Below, piece by piece: positions 1-6,364 of a stretch of DNA of 37,435 nt (the first letter of the stretch is position 1; each line of letters begins with the position of its first letter). The notes below the pieces were generated by a model. It had not been told where the DNA came from and did not search any database. It saw only the letters and a list, made by a program, of their open reading frames with translations. The stretch comes from a virus, in the IMG/VR virus record IMGVR_UViG_3300006919_000019, positions 1-37,435 of that record; one strand, 5' to 3'. A program made the translations under genes and the position numbers.

Positions 1-123
1 GCTATATTGTACATAACGGACGAGTGTATGAGCAGTAGCCTTGCACGAACTTTGAATATATGAACAGAACTTAAATATTAACAACTGCAATAGTTTAAAA
101 CGCCTAACGGCTATTGCTTATAC
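1..123. repeat. Direct terminal repeat, left copy
   Basis: Bases 1-123 are identical to 37313-37435. The window is therefore either a circular genome of about 37,312 bp written with an overlap, or a linear molecule with a short terminal repeat. The repeat begins inside the 3' part of a small gene that is complete only at the right end (37258-37350) and stops inside an inverted repeat that is complete only at the left end (87-135). That is what an arbitrary cut in a circle would look like. Confidence 0.95.
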
Positions 124-135
124 ACATTGTTAGGC
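87..135. repeat. attC-like overlapping inverted repeats
   Basis: Two 7-bp perfect stems interleave here: gcaatag (87-93) with ctattgc (111-117), and gcctaac (102-108) with gttaggc (129-135). They cannot both form as simple hairpins. The second pair matches the core-site consensus of integron attC sites, RYYYAAC facing GTTRRRY. The GTTAGGC arm starts 17 bases before the ATG of the next gene, the same spacing as GTTAGGC at 35833 before the gene at 35850. What I see is the repeat; an attC function is inferred. Confidence 0.6.
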
Positions 136-145
136 AACGTTAATT

Positions 146-370
146 ATGGGAATAGTAGTAACAATGCAACCGTATAAGAAATTCTTTAAAAGATGGAAAC
201 ACAAAATTTTTGAATGCCCTACATTTTGGAAGTACTTATTTAGTAAAAAAGGATTTAGATGCCCTAAGTGCAATAAAAAGTATTTATGCTATTGGGATGG
301 AAACGATGTAACAGGACACGGCACAGACTATTGTAATAAGTGTGCTAAGGAATTAGAGGCTAATAATTAA
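146..370 (+). CDS. Small zinc-ribbon protein
   Basis: This 74-residue protein has a basic N-terminal half rich in Phe, Trp and Lys. Its C-terminal half has a four-cysteine pattern, RCPKCNKKYLC then YCNKCAKEL, consistent with one zinc ribbon. Its role is unknown; a nucleic-acid or protein contact is plausible. It starts 11 bases after the attC-like arm that ends at 135. An internal ATG at 164 is a possible alternative start. The stop is followed directly by a copy of the recurrent roughly 28-nt element (about 374-402), so the gene has the form of one cassette in the junction array. Confidence 0.7.
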   Translation: MGIVVTMQPYKKFFKRWKHKIFECPTFWKYLFSKKGFRCPKCNKKYLCYWDGNDVTGHGTDYCNKCAKELEANN

Positions 371-405
371 TTGTGCCTAATGGTAAAGTGTATGTTTAGT
401 TGCGT
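371..405. repeat. Recurrent cassette-end element (copy d)
   Basis: This is one of at least six diverged copies of an element placed at the 3' end of small genes. The pattern is roughly cAtAAYG, six or seven variable bases, TATGattAGT, then often tGCg. This copy reads gcctaatgg, then gtgtatgtttagttgcg. Other copies lie at about 35999-36030, 36300-36330, 36908-36938, 37209-37236 and 37322-37352. The alignment was made by eye. Confidence 0.55.
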
Positions 406-435
406 GAATTAATAACAGACTTAAATAAATAAGAA

Positions 436-597
436 ATGAATAAAGGTGAAAAGTTTTTAGAAAAAGAAGGAATTGAAGATATGGTAATGGCGTTTGATAA
501 AGATGGCTGGAAAAACTTTAGTAAGGATAATTACAAAACTAAAGATGGCAACGCCTCGAAAGGTTATCATAACTGCACCTTAACTGGAATTTATTAA
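436..597 (+). CDS. Small hypothetical protein
   Basis: This ATG-started reading frame of 53 residues begins MNKGEKFLEKEGIEDMV and is lysine- and aspartate-rich. I do not recognise a family. It lies between the cassette-end element at 371-405 and the gene at 606, with eight bases to the latter. The A-rich sequence just before the ATG is typical of Bacteroidota starts. It is supported by its position in a tight run of same-strand genes and by ordinary codon use, not by homology. Confidence 0.55.
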   Translation: MNKGEKFLEKEGIEDMVMAFDKDGWKNFSKDNYKTKDGNASKGYHNCTLTGIY

Positions 598-605
598 ATA
601 AACAA

Positions 606-887
606 ATGGAAAAACTAATTAAGCAAAAATTGATTGAGCGTGGATTTAGTGAAGAAACCTTATTAAATAACAGAGGTTTAATAAGTGCTGTTATAGATGA
701 AACAAAAGAAGTAATTATGGTTACACCGTGTTGTACAGAGTTACCGACGATTGAAGAACTTATTATTTCTGAAATAAGACGTAAACATCAAAAACAAGTA
801 GATAATGAAGTAGAACGTTTTTTAAGTGGTAATGGAACTGATTGCAGATTACGAGGTTTTTTTAATGAAACAGACCTTAACGAATAA
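606..887 (+). CDS. Hypothetical protein
   Basis: This is a soluble protein of 93 residues with no signal peptide or membrane segment. The N-terminal half is a likely helical segment (KLIKQKLIERGFSEETLLNN). The middle has a vicinal Cys pair (TPCCTELP), and the C-terminal third is charged. I do not recognise the family. It is the last gene of the small-gene block before the putative outer-membrane protein. The 66 bases downstream hold only a weak, uncertain version of the cassette-end element. Confidence 0.65.
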   Translation: MEKLIKQKLIERGFSEETLLNNRGLISAVIDETKEVIMVTPCCTELPTIEELIISEIRRKHQKQVDNEVERFLSGNGTDCRLRGFFNETDLNE

Positions 888-953
888 AGGCAATTACTTA
901 CAACATGTTATATGAATAACTAGATTTTTAAACTAATTGAAAATGAATAACTT

Positions 954-1499
954 ATGAAAGATAAACTAACAACAAAACAAAGATGGATATGGCTTATACC
1001 AATAGCTATTATATTAACATTTATAAACGAATGTAAGGCACAAGACAACATTAGTATAGGAATATACCAAGATGCTAAACTTTTATTCTTAGGTGATGAT
1101 CGAGGAAACGAAGCGTTTAAAACAATAGATGCTAAATTGAGTTTTTCGCTACAAGGCTATCAACTTAATAACTATTACTTTTCTATAAACCAAGAATTAG
1201 AATATGCTAAATTAAAAGGTGGTGATTATTTCAGTTTATTAATCATACCAAATTGGACACTAAACAAGATGATACCAAATGTAGAATTATCTGCTGGAGT
1301 TGTTATAGGGCTTATACATCGTTGGAAAATGGGATACGCTACTTACGGATTATCTGGTGATGTTAGTTATATGATAACACCTAAACTAAAATTGAGTGCG
1401 CTAGGTCAGCTTATAAAGAGAAGTGACTTGTTGGATCGATGGGGAACAAAAGGATTGAACCCTAATTTTTATATAGGGATTAAGTATAATTTAAAATAA
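954..1499 (+). CDS. Putative exported outer-membrane beta-barrel protein
   Basis: This protein has 181 residues. The N-terminus is a basic stretch followed by a hydrophobic segment (about residues 12-25, IWLIPIAIILTF) and ends in ECKAQ, which fits a flavobacterial signal peptide cut near residue 30. The rest alternates polar and non-polar residues in short strands (for example NNYYFSINQELEYAK, ELSAGVVIGLIHRW), and the C-terminus is FYIGIKYNLK. These features are typical of small outer-membrane barrels of Bacteroidota. I infer a role at the host surface, for instance blocking adsorption of other phages. It could instead be a secreted or periplasmic protein. It lies upstream of the sigma-like gene. 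Confidence 0.6.
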   Translation: MKDKLTTKQRWIWLIPIAIILTFINECKAQDNISIGIYQDAKLLFLGDDRGNEAFKTIDAKLSFSLQGYQLNNYYFSINQELEYAKLKGGDYFSLLIIPNWTLNKMIPNVELSAGVVIGLIHRWKMGYATYGLSGDVSYMITPKLKLSALGQLIKRSDLLDRWGTKGLNPNFYIGIKYNLK

Positions 1500-1504
1500 T
1501 AGAT

Positions 1505-1582
1505 ATGATAGCAGTAGTTTTTATAATAGGAGGGTTTTGTATAGGATGGGTTAGTTGTTTATTATGGCATAAGTATTCATAA
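1505..1582 (+). CDS. Tiny membrane peptide (uncertain)
   Basis: This is a 25-residue ATG-started frame, MIAVVFIIGGFCIGWVSCLL then WHKYS, which would form one membrane helix with a short basic tail. It starts five bases after the previous stop. Similar tiny membrane frames occur at 27169 and 28210 in this genome, which makes translation somewhat more credible. It has no recognisable family. Confidence 0.35.
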   Translation: MIAVVFIIGGFCIGWVSCLLWHKYS

Positions 1583-1605
1583 TTCAAAATAATTTTATAT
1601 ATTTG
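1575..1605 (+). promoter_or_regulatory. Host-type promoter of the sigma-like gene
   Basis: TATATTTG at 1598-1605 is a perfect match to the Bacteroidota -7 consensus TAnnTTTG. The expected -33 position, 19 to 20 bases upstream, holds only a weak TATTC. Transcription would begin near 1612 and give a leader of about 15 bases before the GTG at 1627. The sigma-like gene could thus be read by the unmodified host polymerase. Confidence 0.6.
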
Positions 1606-1626
1606 TGTAATATCAAACTAAATTAA

Positions 1627-2097
1627 GTGTTAAAAAAACTATCTAAAAATCACGAAGAATGGTTAAGAATAGCAAACGGAATTTGTAAGGATAAAGAAAC
1701 CGCAAAAGATTTAGTACAAGATATGTATATTACAATGTATGAAACAGACAAAAAATATTCTGAAGTTAATAAATGGTATATTTATAGAGTTATGTTTAGT
1801 GCCTTCTTAAACAGCATTAAAAAGAAACGGATCAAAACAGTAAGTATAAATGATTATTTCAACATTATAAAAACAGATTCAGATTTAACACACCTGGAGC
1901 AATTACAATGTATAGATGATGCTCTAAATGAAATAGGATTAATAGATAAAAGATACTTAATAGAAACCCATACTAGAAGCCTAAGAAAGAACGCAAAGTA
2001 TCTTAACATACCAGTATCAACATTGCACTATCAAAAACACAAAGCAATAGAGAAACTTAACCGAACAGATATAGTAAAAAAATTTAGAAAATTATGA
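1627..2097 (+). CDS. Phage sigma-70-like (ECF-type) transcription factor
   Basis: This protein has 156 residues and a GTG start. Residues about 10-70 look like sigma region 2: WLRIANGIC, then AKDLVQDMYITMYE (26-39), then NKWYIYRVMFSAFLN followed by a basic KKKR. Residues about 100-144 look like region 4, with a helix-turn-helix around SLRKNAKYLNIPVSTLHYQK (118-137). The size and the two-part layout match small ECF-type factors. It should bind host core RNA polymerase and redirect it. I infer that the target is the CAAAA-N10-TTGTTATTATAGT motif found before four structural gene blocks. It is preceded by a host-type promoter and overlaps the next gene by ATGA. A non-sigma DNA-binding regulator is the main alternative. 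Confidence 0.75.
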   Translation: MLKKLSKNHEEWLRIANGICKDKETAKDLVQDMYITMYETDKKYSEVNKWYIYRVMFSAFLNSIKKKRIKTVSINDYFNIIKTDSDLTHLEQLQCIDDALNEIGLIDKRYLIETHTRSLRKNAKYLNIPVSTLHYQKHKAIEKLNRTDIVKKFRKL

Positions 2098-2240
2098 TTT
2101 ATTTAGCTAATATAGATTTAGGATTTTGGAATAGTGATATTTACGAATTAGTAGAAGCAGAAACAAGAGAACACGCTTTTAAAAAAGTTAATACAAGATA
2201 CCCAAACGCCAAAGAAGTAATTATTAATGAACCAATTTAG
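2094..2240 (+). CDS. Small hypothetical protein
   Basis: This 48-residue protein begins MIYLANIDLGFWNSDIYELV and starts with an ATGA overlap on the sigma-like gene, so it is probably translated by coupling. The remainder contains an Arg/Lys/Glu-rich helix and ends EVIINEPI. No family is recognised. A partner or modulator of the sigma-like factor is possible from its position but has no sequence support. Confidence 0.6.
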   Translation: MIYLANIDLGFWNSDIYELVEAETREHAFKKVNTRYPNAKEVIINEPI

Positions 2241-2246
2241 AAAGTT

Positions 2247-2678
2247 ATGAAAGAACCTAAAGATAAAAGAACACTAGAGTATAAAGAATGGAAGAAAAAC
2301 TTTGATAATGATAATTCTATTGGAGCAGGTGATATAGTGGAGAAGATAACCAATGCTACTGGTATTAAAAAAATAGTTGAAGCATTTACTCCAGAAGGCA
2401 AAGACTGTGGATGTGATGAACGTAAAAAGAAACTAAACAAAACCAGAATTAAAACAACTGCTCTAAGATGCTTAACCGAACAACAATATAACACATGGAA
2501 AGCATTTTTAAAAAGAGAACGTAGAAGCGAGGTAACAAACGAACAACAAGTTAATATAATAATTCCTATCTATGCTCATATATTTGCACTACAACATAAA
2601 GTATCATCTTGTGGATCATGTGTTAAAAAACTGATAGACGAAATTAACGTAGTATTTGATACTTACGAAACAAAATAG
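2247..2678 (+). CDS. Conserved-type cysteine-containing protein next to terminase
   Basis: This protein has 143 residues. It contains GAGDIVEKITNATGIKKIVE (27-46) followed by a Cys cluster, DCGCDERKKKLNK, and a second pair near the C-terminus, SSCGSCVKK. The two clusters could share one metal ion. I associate this arrangement with proteins next to terminase genes in Bacteroidota phages, where no function has been assigned as far as I know. Its stop codon lies within the conserved late-promoter-like motif (2671-2698), so it ends the pre-late block. Confidence 0.65.
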   Translation: MKEPKDKRTLEYKEWKKNFDNDNSIGAGDIVEKITNATGIKKIVEAFTPEGKDCGCDERKKKLNKTRIKTTALRCLTEQQYNTWKAFLKRERRSEVTNEQQVNIIIPIYAHIFALQHKVSSCGSCVKKLIDEINVVFDTYETK

Positions 2679-2698
2679 ATAAATATTGTTATTATAGT
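2671..2698 (+). promoter_or_regulatory. Late-promoter-like motif A (terminase block)
   Basis: CAAAA (2671-2675), ten bases, then TTGTTATTATAGT (2686-2698). It lies 36 bases before the ATG of the small terminase gene. It is identical in both halves to copies B and D and matches D at 25 of 28 positions. I infer a bipartite phage late promoter; see the finding on the motif. Confidence 0.6.
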
Positions 2699-2734
2699 GT
2701 AACATGTATTAAAATAATACAAAAATAATACAAA

Positions 2735-3040
2735 ATGCCTTTTGAAAAAGGACATAAAAAAGCAACTGGAAGACCTAAAGGAAGTGCTAATAAATCAAGT
2801 GCTATAATACGTGATGCCTTTGCTTCATTATTAGAAGATAACCTAGAACAGATAACAAAAGACTTTCAAACTTTAGACCCAGAAAAAAGAGTTAAGTTAT
2901 TTCTAGATATGAGTAAGTACATTATACCTACATTAAAAGCAACCGAATTAGATTTAGGAGATAATCTAATAGATACTTTAAAATATACGCCAGAAGAAAG
3001 AGCGAAAAGAATTAAGGATCTTTTAAGTAATGGGGATTGA
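2735..3040 (+). CDS. terS: Terminase small subunit
   Basis: This is a 101-residue protein that begins MPFEKGHKKATGRPKGSANK, a basic N-terminal signature of phage small terminase or DNA-packaging proteins. A helical middle (SAIIRDAFASLLEDN, then KRVKLFLDMSKYIIP) follows, and the acidic tail contains YTPEERAKRIKDLL. It should recognise phage DNA and load the large subunit. It overlaps the large-terminase gene by 11 bases, which supports the pairing. It is the first gene after late-promoter-like motif A. Confidence 0.85.
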   Translation: MPFEKGHKKATGRPKGSANKSSAIIRDAFASLLEDNLEQITKDFQTLDPEKRVKLFLDMSKYIIPTLKATELDLGDNLIDTLKYTPEERAKRIKDLLSNGD

Positions 3041-4493
3041 TGAATTAAAAGAGTTAGATTCACTTCTTTATAGTGATGAAATATATAAAGCAAGAAATAA
3101 CTTATTAGACTTTACAAAATCTACTTTGGATAGTTTTCAAGTGGAGAACTTTCATAAAAAATACTACGGTCTTTTAGATAAGTTTGCCAAAGGAGAAATA
3201 AAGAAATTAATTATTACAATGCCTCCACAACATGGTAAATCAGAGGGTTCTTCAAGGCGTTTACCTGCTTATATTTTAGGTATTAACCCAGATAAAAAAA
3301 TAGCAGTATCTTCATATAACACCACATTTGCATCAAAATTTAATAGAGATATACAACGAATTATTGATACTCCTAAATATTTTGATATATTCCCAAAAAC
3401 AACATTAAATTCTTCAAACGTTGTAACTGCTTCATCTAACTATCTTAGAAACTCATTAGAATTTGAAATAGTAGGGAAACAAGGCGGTTTAAAATCAGTA
3501 GGGCGTGGTGGTGCATTAACAGGCAACAGGGTTGATGTTATGATAATGGATGATTTATACAAAGATTACATGGAGGGAAACAGTCCTTTGATACGTGAGA
3601 ATGTTTGGGACTGGTACACATCAGTAGTTAGCACTAGACTACATAATAACAGCCAAGAATTAATTGTATTCACCAGATGGCATGAGGACGATTTAATAGG
3701 CCGTTTAGAATCAAATGGGAAGGTTAAGGAGTTAAAAGACATTAACAATATACCTAAACTAAAAAACGACGAATGGTTAAAGGTTAATTTTGAGGCAATA
3801 AAAGAGAGTGAAAAAACTCCAATTGACAACAGAAATATAGGTGATTCACTTTGGGAATCTATGCACTCTAAAGAAGGTTTAATAAGTAGTATGGAAATGG
3901 ATGTTGAGAAATTTAAGTGTTTATATCAAGGAAACCCACAATCTAAAGAGGGGTTATTATATAGTGATTTTAAGACGTACACAGATCTACCACAATTAAA
4001 ACAAATAAAAAACTACACAGATACAGCTGATACTGGTACTGATAAATTATGTTCTATTGTTTATGGTATACCATTATCTAGTTCAGATGATCACCTATAC
4101 GTTTTAGATGTATTGTACACAGATGAACCAATGGAGAAAACAGAACCTTTAACTATTGATTTACTAAACAAAAACAATGTTAATATATCCTTAGTTGAAT
4201 CTAACAATGGTGGTAGAGGGTTTGCAAGAATAGTACAAGCATCAACACGAACTAATGTAAAATGGTTTCATCAGTCAAGTAACAAAGAGGCTAGAATTTT
4301 TAGTAATAGTGCTTCTGTATCTAGTAAGATAGTATTTCCTAAAGATTGGTTTCTTAGGTGGACACCATTTTACAATGATGTTACTAAATATAAAAAACTA
4401 TTTAAGGCTAATAAATTTGATGATGCGCCAGACACACTTACCGGAATCATTGAAGAAGAAACAAAAGGCAGAGGGCAGTACGACATAAGATAA
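3030..4493 (+). CDS. terL: Terminase large subunit
   Basis: This is a 487-residue packaging motor with an ATPase and a nuclease. The Walker A-like loop is PPQHGKS (65-71), Walker B is VDVMIMDD (168-175), and FTRWHEDD (214-221) is the usual coupling region. The C-terminal RNase H-fold nuclease shows acidic residues at DTADTGTD (331-338), VLDV (358-361) and DDAPD (464-468). It cuts phage concatemers and drives DNA into the prohead. The length is normal for the family. It is translationally coupled to the small subunit. The gene that follows is a tail chaperone, not the portal, which is unusual. Confidence 0.95.
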   Translation: MGIDELKELDSLLYSDEIYKARNNLLDFTKSTLDSFQVENFHKKYYGLLDKFAKGEIKKLIITMPPQHGKSEGSSRRLPAYILGINPDKKIAVSSYNTTFASKFNRDIQRIIDTPKYFDIFPKTTLNSSNVVTASSNYLRNSLEFEIVGKQGGLKSVGRGGALTGNRVDVMIMDDLYKDYMEGNSPLIRENVWDWYTSVVSTRLHNNSQELIVFTRWHEDDLIGRLESNGKVKELKDINNIPKLKNDEWLKVNFEAIKESEKTPIDNRNIGDSLWESMHSKEGLISSMEMDVEKFKCLYQGNPQSKEGLLYSDFKTYTDLPQLKQIKNYTDTADTGTDKLCSIVYGIPLSSSDDHLYVLDVLYTDEPMEKTEPLTIDLLNKNNVNISLVESNNGGRGFARIVQASTRTNVKWFHQSSNKEARIFSNSASVSSKIVFPKDWFLRWTPFYNDVTKYKKLFKANKFDDAPDTLTGIIEEETKGRGQYDIR

Positions 4494-4497
4494 AAAA

Positions 4498-4525
4498 CAA
4501 AACACAAATAAATTGTTATTATAGT
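4498..4525 (+). promoter_or_regulatory. Late-promoter-like motif B (tail block)
   Basis: CAAAA (4498-4502), ten bases, TTGTTATTATAGT (4513-4525). The motif ends one base before the ATG at 4527. If it is a promoter, the message would be leaderless or nearly so. Confidence 0.6.
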
Positions 4526-4526
4526 A

Positions 4527-5174
4527 ATGAAAGTAAAGATTAAAATACCTGGTACACTAAAAGATATTAAACTATCACAATATCAAAAGTTTATTAACAG
4601 CGTTAAAGATAGTGAAGATGCTGAATTTATAAATAGGCAAATGGTTAGTTGCTTATGTGATATAGAACCAGAAACAGTTAAACAAATTACCAGGAGTTCA
4701 TTTAATGGCTTGGTTAATTCTTTGACTAAAATACTAAATGATAAACCATCTATACAAACGATCATAAAACACGAGGGTAAAGAATACGGTTTAATACCTT
4801 CAATGGAAGAAATGACAGTTGGAGAACAAGCAGATTTGGATTCTATGTATGGTGACTATTCAAAACGTCAAAAAGTAATGGCTATTTTATACAGACCTAT
4901 AACAGTAAAAAGTAAAGGCAATTATTTGATAGAAGATTACACAGGTAAAGAAGAACCTTTAGATTTAACACTAGATGTTGTAATGGGTGCTGATGTTTTT
5001 TTTTGCAACATACTGAAAGACTGCATGAATATTACGCTGAATTATATCAAGGGGGAGGAGGTTCAAGCGAAGCTATCTCAAACTTTGGCTCAAAATGGGG
5101 TTGGTATCAAAACATTTACAGCCTCGCTGGAGGAAACGTTTTTGAACTTGAAAGAGCAACTAAATTACCGTTAG
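4527..5174 (+). CDS. Tail assembly chaperone (G-like, zero-frame product)
   Basis: This 215-residue protein is the zero-frame product of a tail chaperone locus. The N-terminus MKVKIKIPGTLKDIKLSQYQ and the EEMTVGEQADLDS segment resemble chaperones of flavobacterial phages, which coat the tape measure during tail assembly. A run of nine T (4996-5004) falls in codons GTT TTT TTT TGC at residues 157-160. This allows a -1 slip into the frame that runs to 5248. The zero frame stays open for 56 more codons past the slip site, longer than in lambda gene G. Its position after terminase and far upstream of the tape measure fits. Confidence 0.75.
   Translation: MKVKIKIPGTLKDIKLSQYQKFINSVKDSEDAEFINRQMVSCLCDIEPETVKQITRSSFNGLVNSLTKILNDKPSIQTIIKHEGKEYGLIPSMEEMTVGEQADLDSMYGDYSKRQKVMAILYRPITVKSKGNYLIEDYTGKEEPLDLTLDVVMGADVFFCNILKDCMNITLNYIKGEEVQAKLSQTLAQNGVGIKTFTASLEETFLNLKEQLNYR
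4996..5004 (+). other. Programmed -1 frameshift site (slippery T run)
   Basis: Nine consecutive T include the heptamer T TTT TTT in the zero frame (4997-5003), a standard -1 slippery sequence. The -1 frame is open from 5003 to 5248 and encodes the conserved-looking T domain. I could not identify a downstream pseudoknot with confidence. Confidence 0.7.
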
Positions 5175-5248
5175 GTGAGGCAATGTTATACTTGTGTTTT
5201 GAAACAGATAAAAACAAATTAGAAGCTAAATTAATAAAACAAAAATAA
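5003..5248 (+). CDS. Tail assembly chaperone T domain, made by -1 frameshift (GT-like)
   Basis: This is the -1 frame extension of the gene at 4527. It lacks a sensible start: the only candidate is a TTG inside the slippery site, and the next ATG is near the end. A ribosome slipping on the T run would give 159 zero-frame residues plus about 81 from here, or about 240. The segment SKWGWYQNIYSLAGGNVFEL, followed by ATKLPLGEAMLYLCFE, resembles the second reading frame of tail chaperone loci in flavobacterial phages. The overlap with the zero frame is 172 bases, so both frames are coding. The stop overlaps the next ATG as TAATG. Confidence 0.7.
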   Translation: MQHTERLHEYYAELYQGGGGSSEAISNFGSKWGWYQNIYSLAGGNVFELERATKLPLGEAMLYLCFETDKNKLEAKLIKQK

Positions 5249-5331
5249 TGTACACGACAGATAACACATCAGGATATGACACAATAAGGTATGACTTTAT
5301 TTTTGAATACGATTTTAAACCTTTTCTATAA
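5248..5331 (+). CDS. Tiny coupled protein
   Basis: This 27-residue frame begins MYTTDNTSGYDTIRYDFIFE. It starts in a TAATG overlap with the frameshift product and ends in a TAATG overlap with the next gene, so it is probably translated. It is rich in Tyr, Asp and Phe and has no recognised family. The frameshift, coupling and short length make it easy to miss in automated calling. Confidence 0.55.
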   Translation: MYTTDNTSGYDTIRYDFIFEYDFKPFL

Positions 5332-5810
5332 TGAATACATATTACGAACTCATAAAACAATTAAAAACAATCTTTGAAGAAGGTGAAGTAGGTCTAAAAG
5401 CCTCTACTGTAACAATGGAAGAAGATTATAGAATTATTGATAACTATAAGAAAAATCTATTTCCTTTAGTACATATTGAGGTTTCAGATTCACCTTTTAT
5501 TGGTGTAGAAAATTTATCAGCACATAGATTTAATGTGATTATAAATGTATTAGACATACGAGATATTAACAAAGAAGAAGTTAATGATAAGTTTTGGAGC
5601 AACGACAATAAACAGGACAACGCAAATAAATGTTATGCTATTTTACGTGTAGCGCTTAACAAGATGGTTAAAGACACATTAAACACAGATATAACTATTG
5701 AAAACGCAAGTCCAGCAATACCAGTAATATACGCACATAAGAATTTATTAGATGGTTGGCAACAAACATGGACTATTGATGTGCCTGATAAATTAACGAC
5801 AGTATGTTAG
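5331..5810 (+). CDS. Tail terminator / tail completion-like protein
   Basis: This protein has 159 residues. The segment DYRIIDNYKKNLFPLVHIEV, the sheet-rich middle (HRFNVIINVLDI) and the C-terminal LLDGWQQTWTIDV resemble small tail-completion proteins that cap the tail tube or join it to the head. Its place between the tail chaperone and an HK97-gp10-like protein agrees. Its start is fixed by TAATG coupling. The family assignment is by pattern only, and a generic neck protein is the alternative. Confidence 0.55.
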   Translation: MNTYYELIKQLKTIFEEGEVGLKASTVTMEEDYRIIDNYKKNLFPLVHIEVSDSPFIGVENLSAHRFNVIINVLDIRDINKEEVNDKFWSNDNKQDNANKCYAILRVALNKMVKDTLNTDITIENASPAIPVIYAHKNLLDGWQQTWTIDVPDKLTTVC

Positions 5811-6364
5811 ATCGTGTTGAAGTAAAAGAAATATTAGATAAGTTTGGTAATTACTTAGTATCACAATCACGTGCTAATTTAACACGTGCAGGGCGTAGGC
5901 ATACAGACGCATTATATACTTCATTGGATTATGAAGCAAACGCATTTGAAAACTCTATACAATTTGATTTTGGAACTGATAAAGAAGAAACATCTAAATA
6001 TTTAGACTTTATAGACAAAGGTGTAAGAGGTGCAGGAGGTGTAAGAAAAACAACATCTACTTTTAACAAAAGAAATAATAAGGGTAAACTTTGGAAGATA
6101 AACGCTAAAGATTCACCATATAGATTTACAAATAAAATGCCACCATTAGGAGCGTTAAAGAATTGGGCGCAAGATAAAGGATTGAGTGCTTACGCAGTAC
6201 AAAGAGTAGTTTATCATCAAGGAATTAAACCAACATACTTTTATAGTAAACCATACGAAAAAGCATTTGAAACACTACCAGAAGAATTAGTAGAGGCTTA
6301 TGGTTTAGATTTAGAAAGATTTATGGAAATAACATTAATAAAGAATAAGGATGCCAACATATAG
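5804..6364 (+). CDS. HK97 gp10-like head-tail connector / neck protein
   Basis: This protein has 186 residues. After an N-terminal helix (VEVKEILDKFGNYLVSQSRA) come SLDYEANAFENSIQFDFGTD and YLDFIDKGVRGAGG (about 66-79). The YxDFIDKGVxG pattern is typical of HK97-gp10-like or neck proteins in this phage group. The C-terminal half has GALKNWAQDKGLS and YFYSKPYEKAF. The ATG at 5804 overlaps the previous stop. It probably acts at the head-tail junction. Confidence 0.6.
   Translation: MLDRVEVKEILDKFGNYLVSQSRANLTRAGRRHTDALYTSLDYEANAFENSIQFDFGTDKEETSKYLDFIDKGVRGAGGVRKTTSTFNKRNNKGKLWKINAKDSPYRFTNKMPPLGALKNWAQDKGLSAYAVQRVVYHQGIKPTYFYSKPYEKAFETLPEELVEAYGLDLERFMEITLIKNKDANI

Noticed and set aside
2237-2494. 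85-codon minus-strand frame opposite the Cys-containing protein
   Set aside because: Hydrophobic, Ser/Leu-rich shadow frame overlapping a convincing plus-strand gene.
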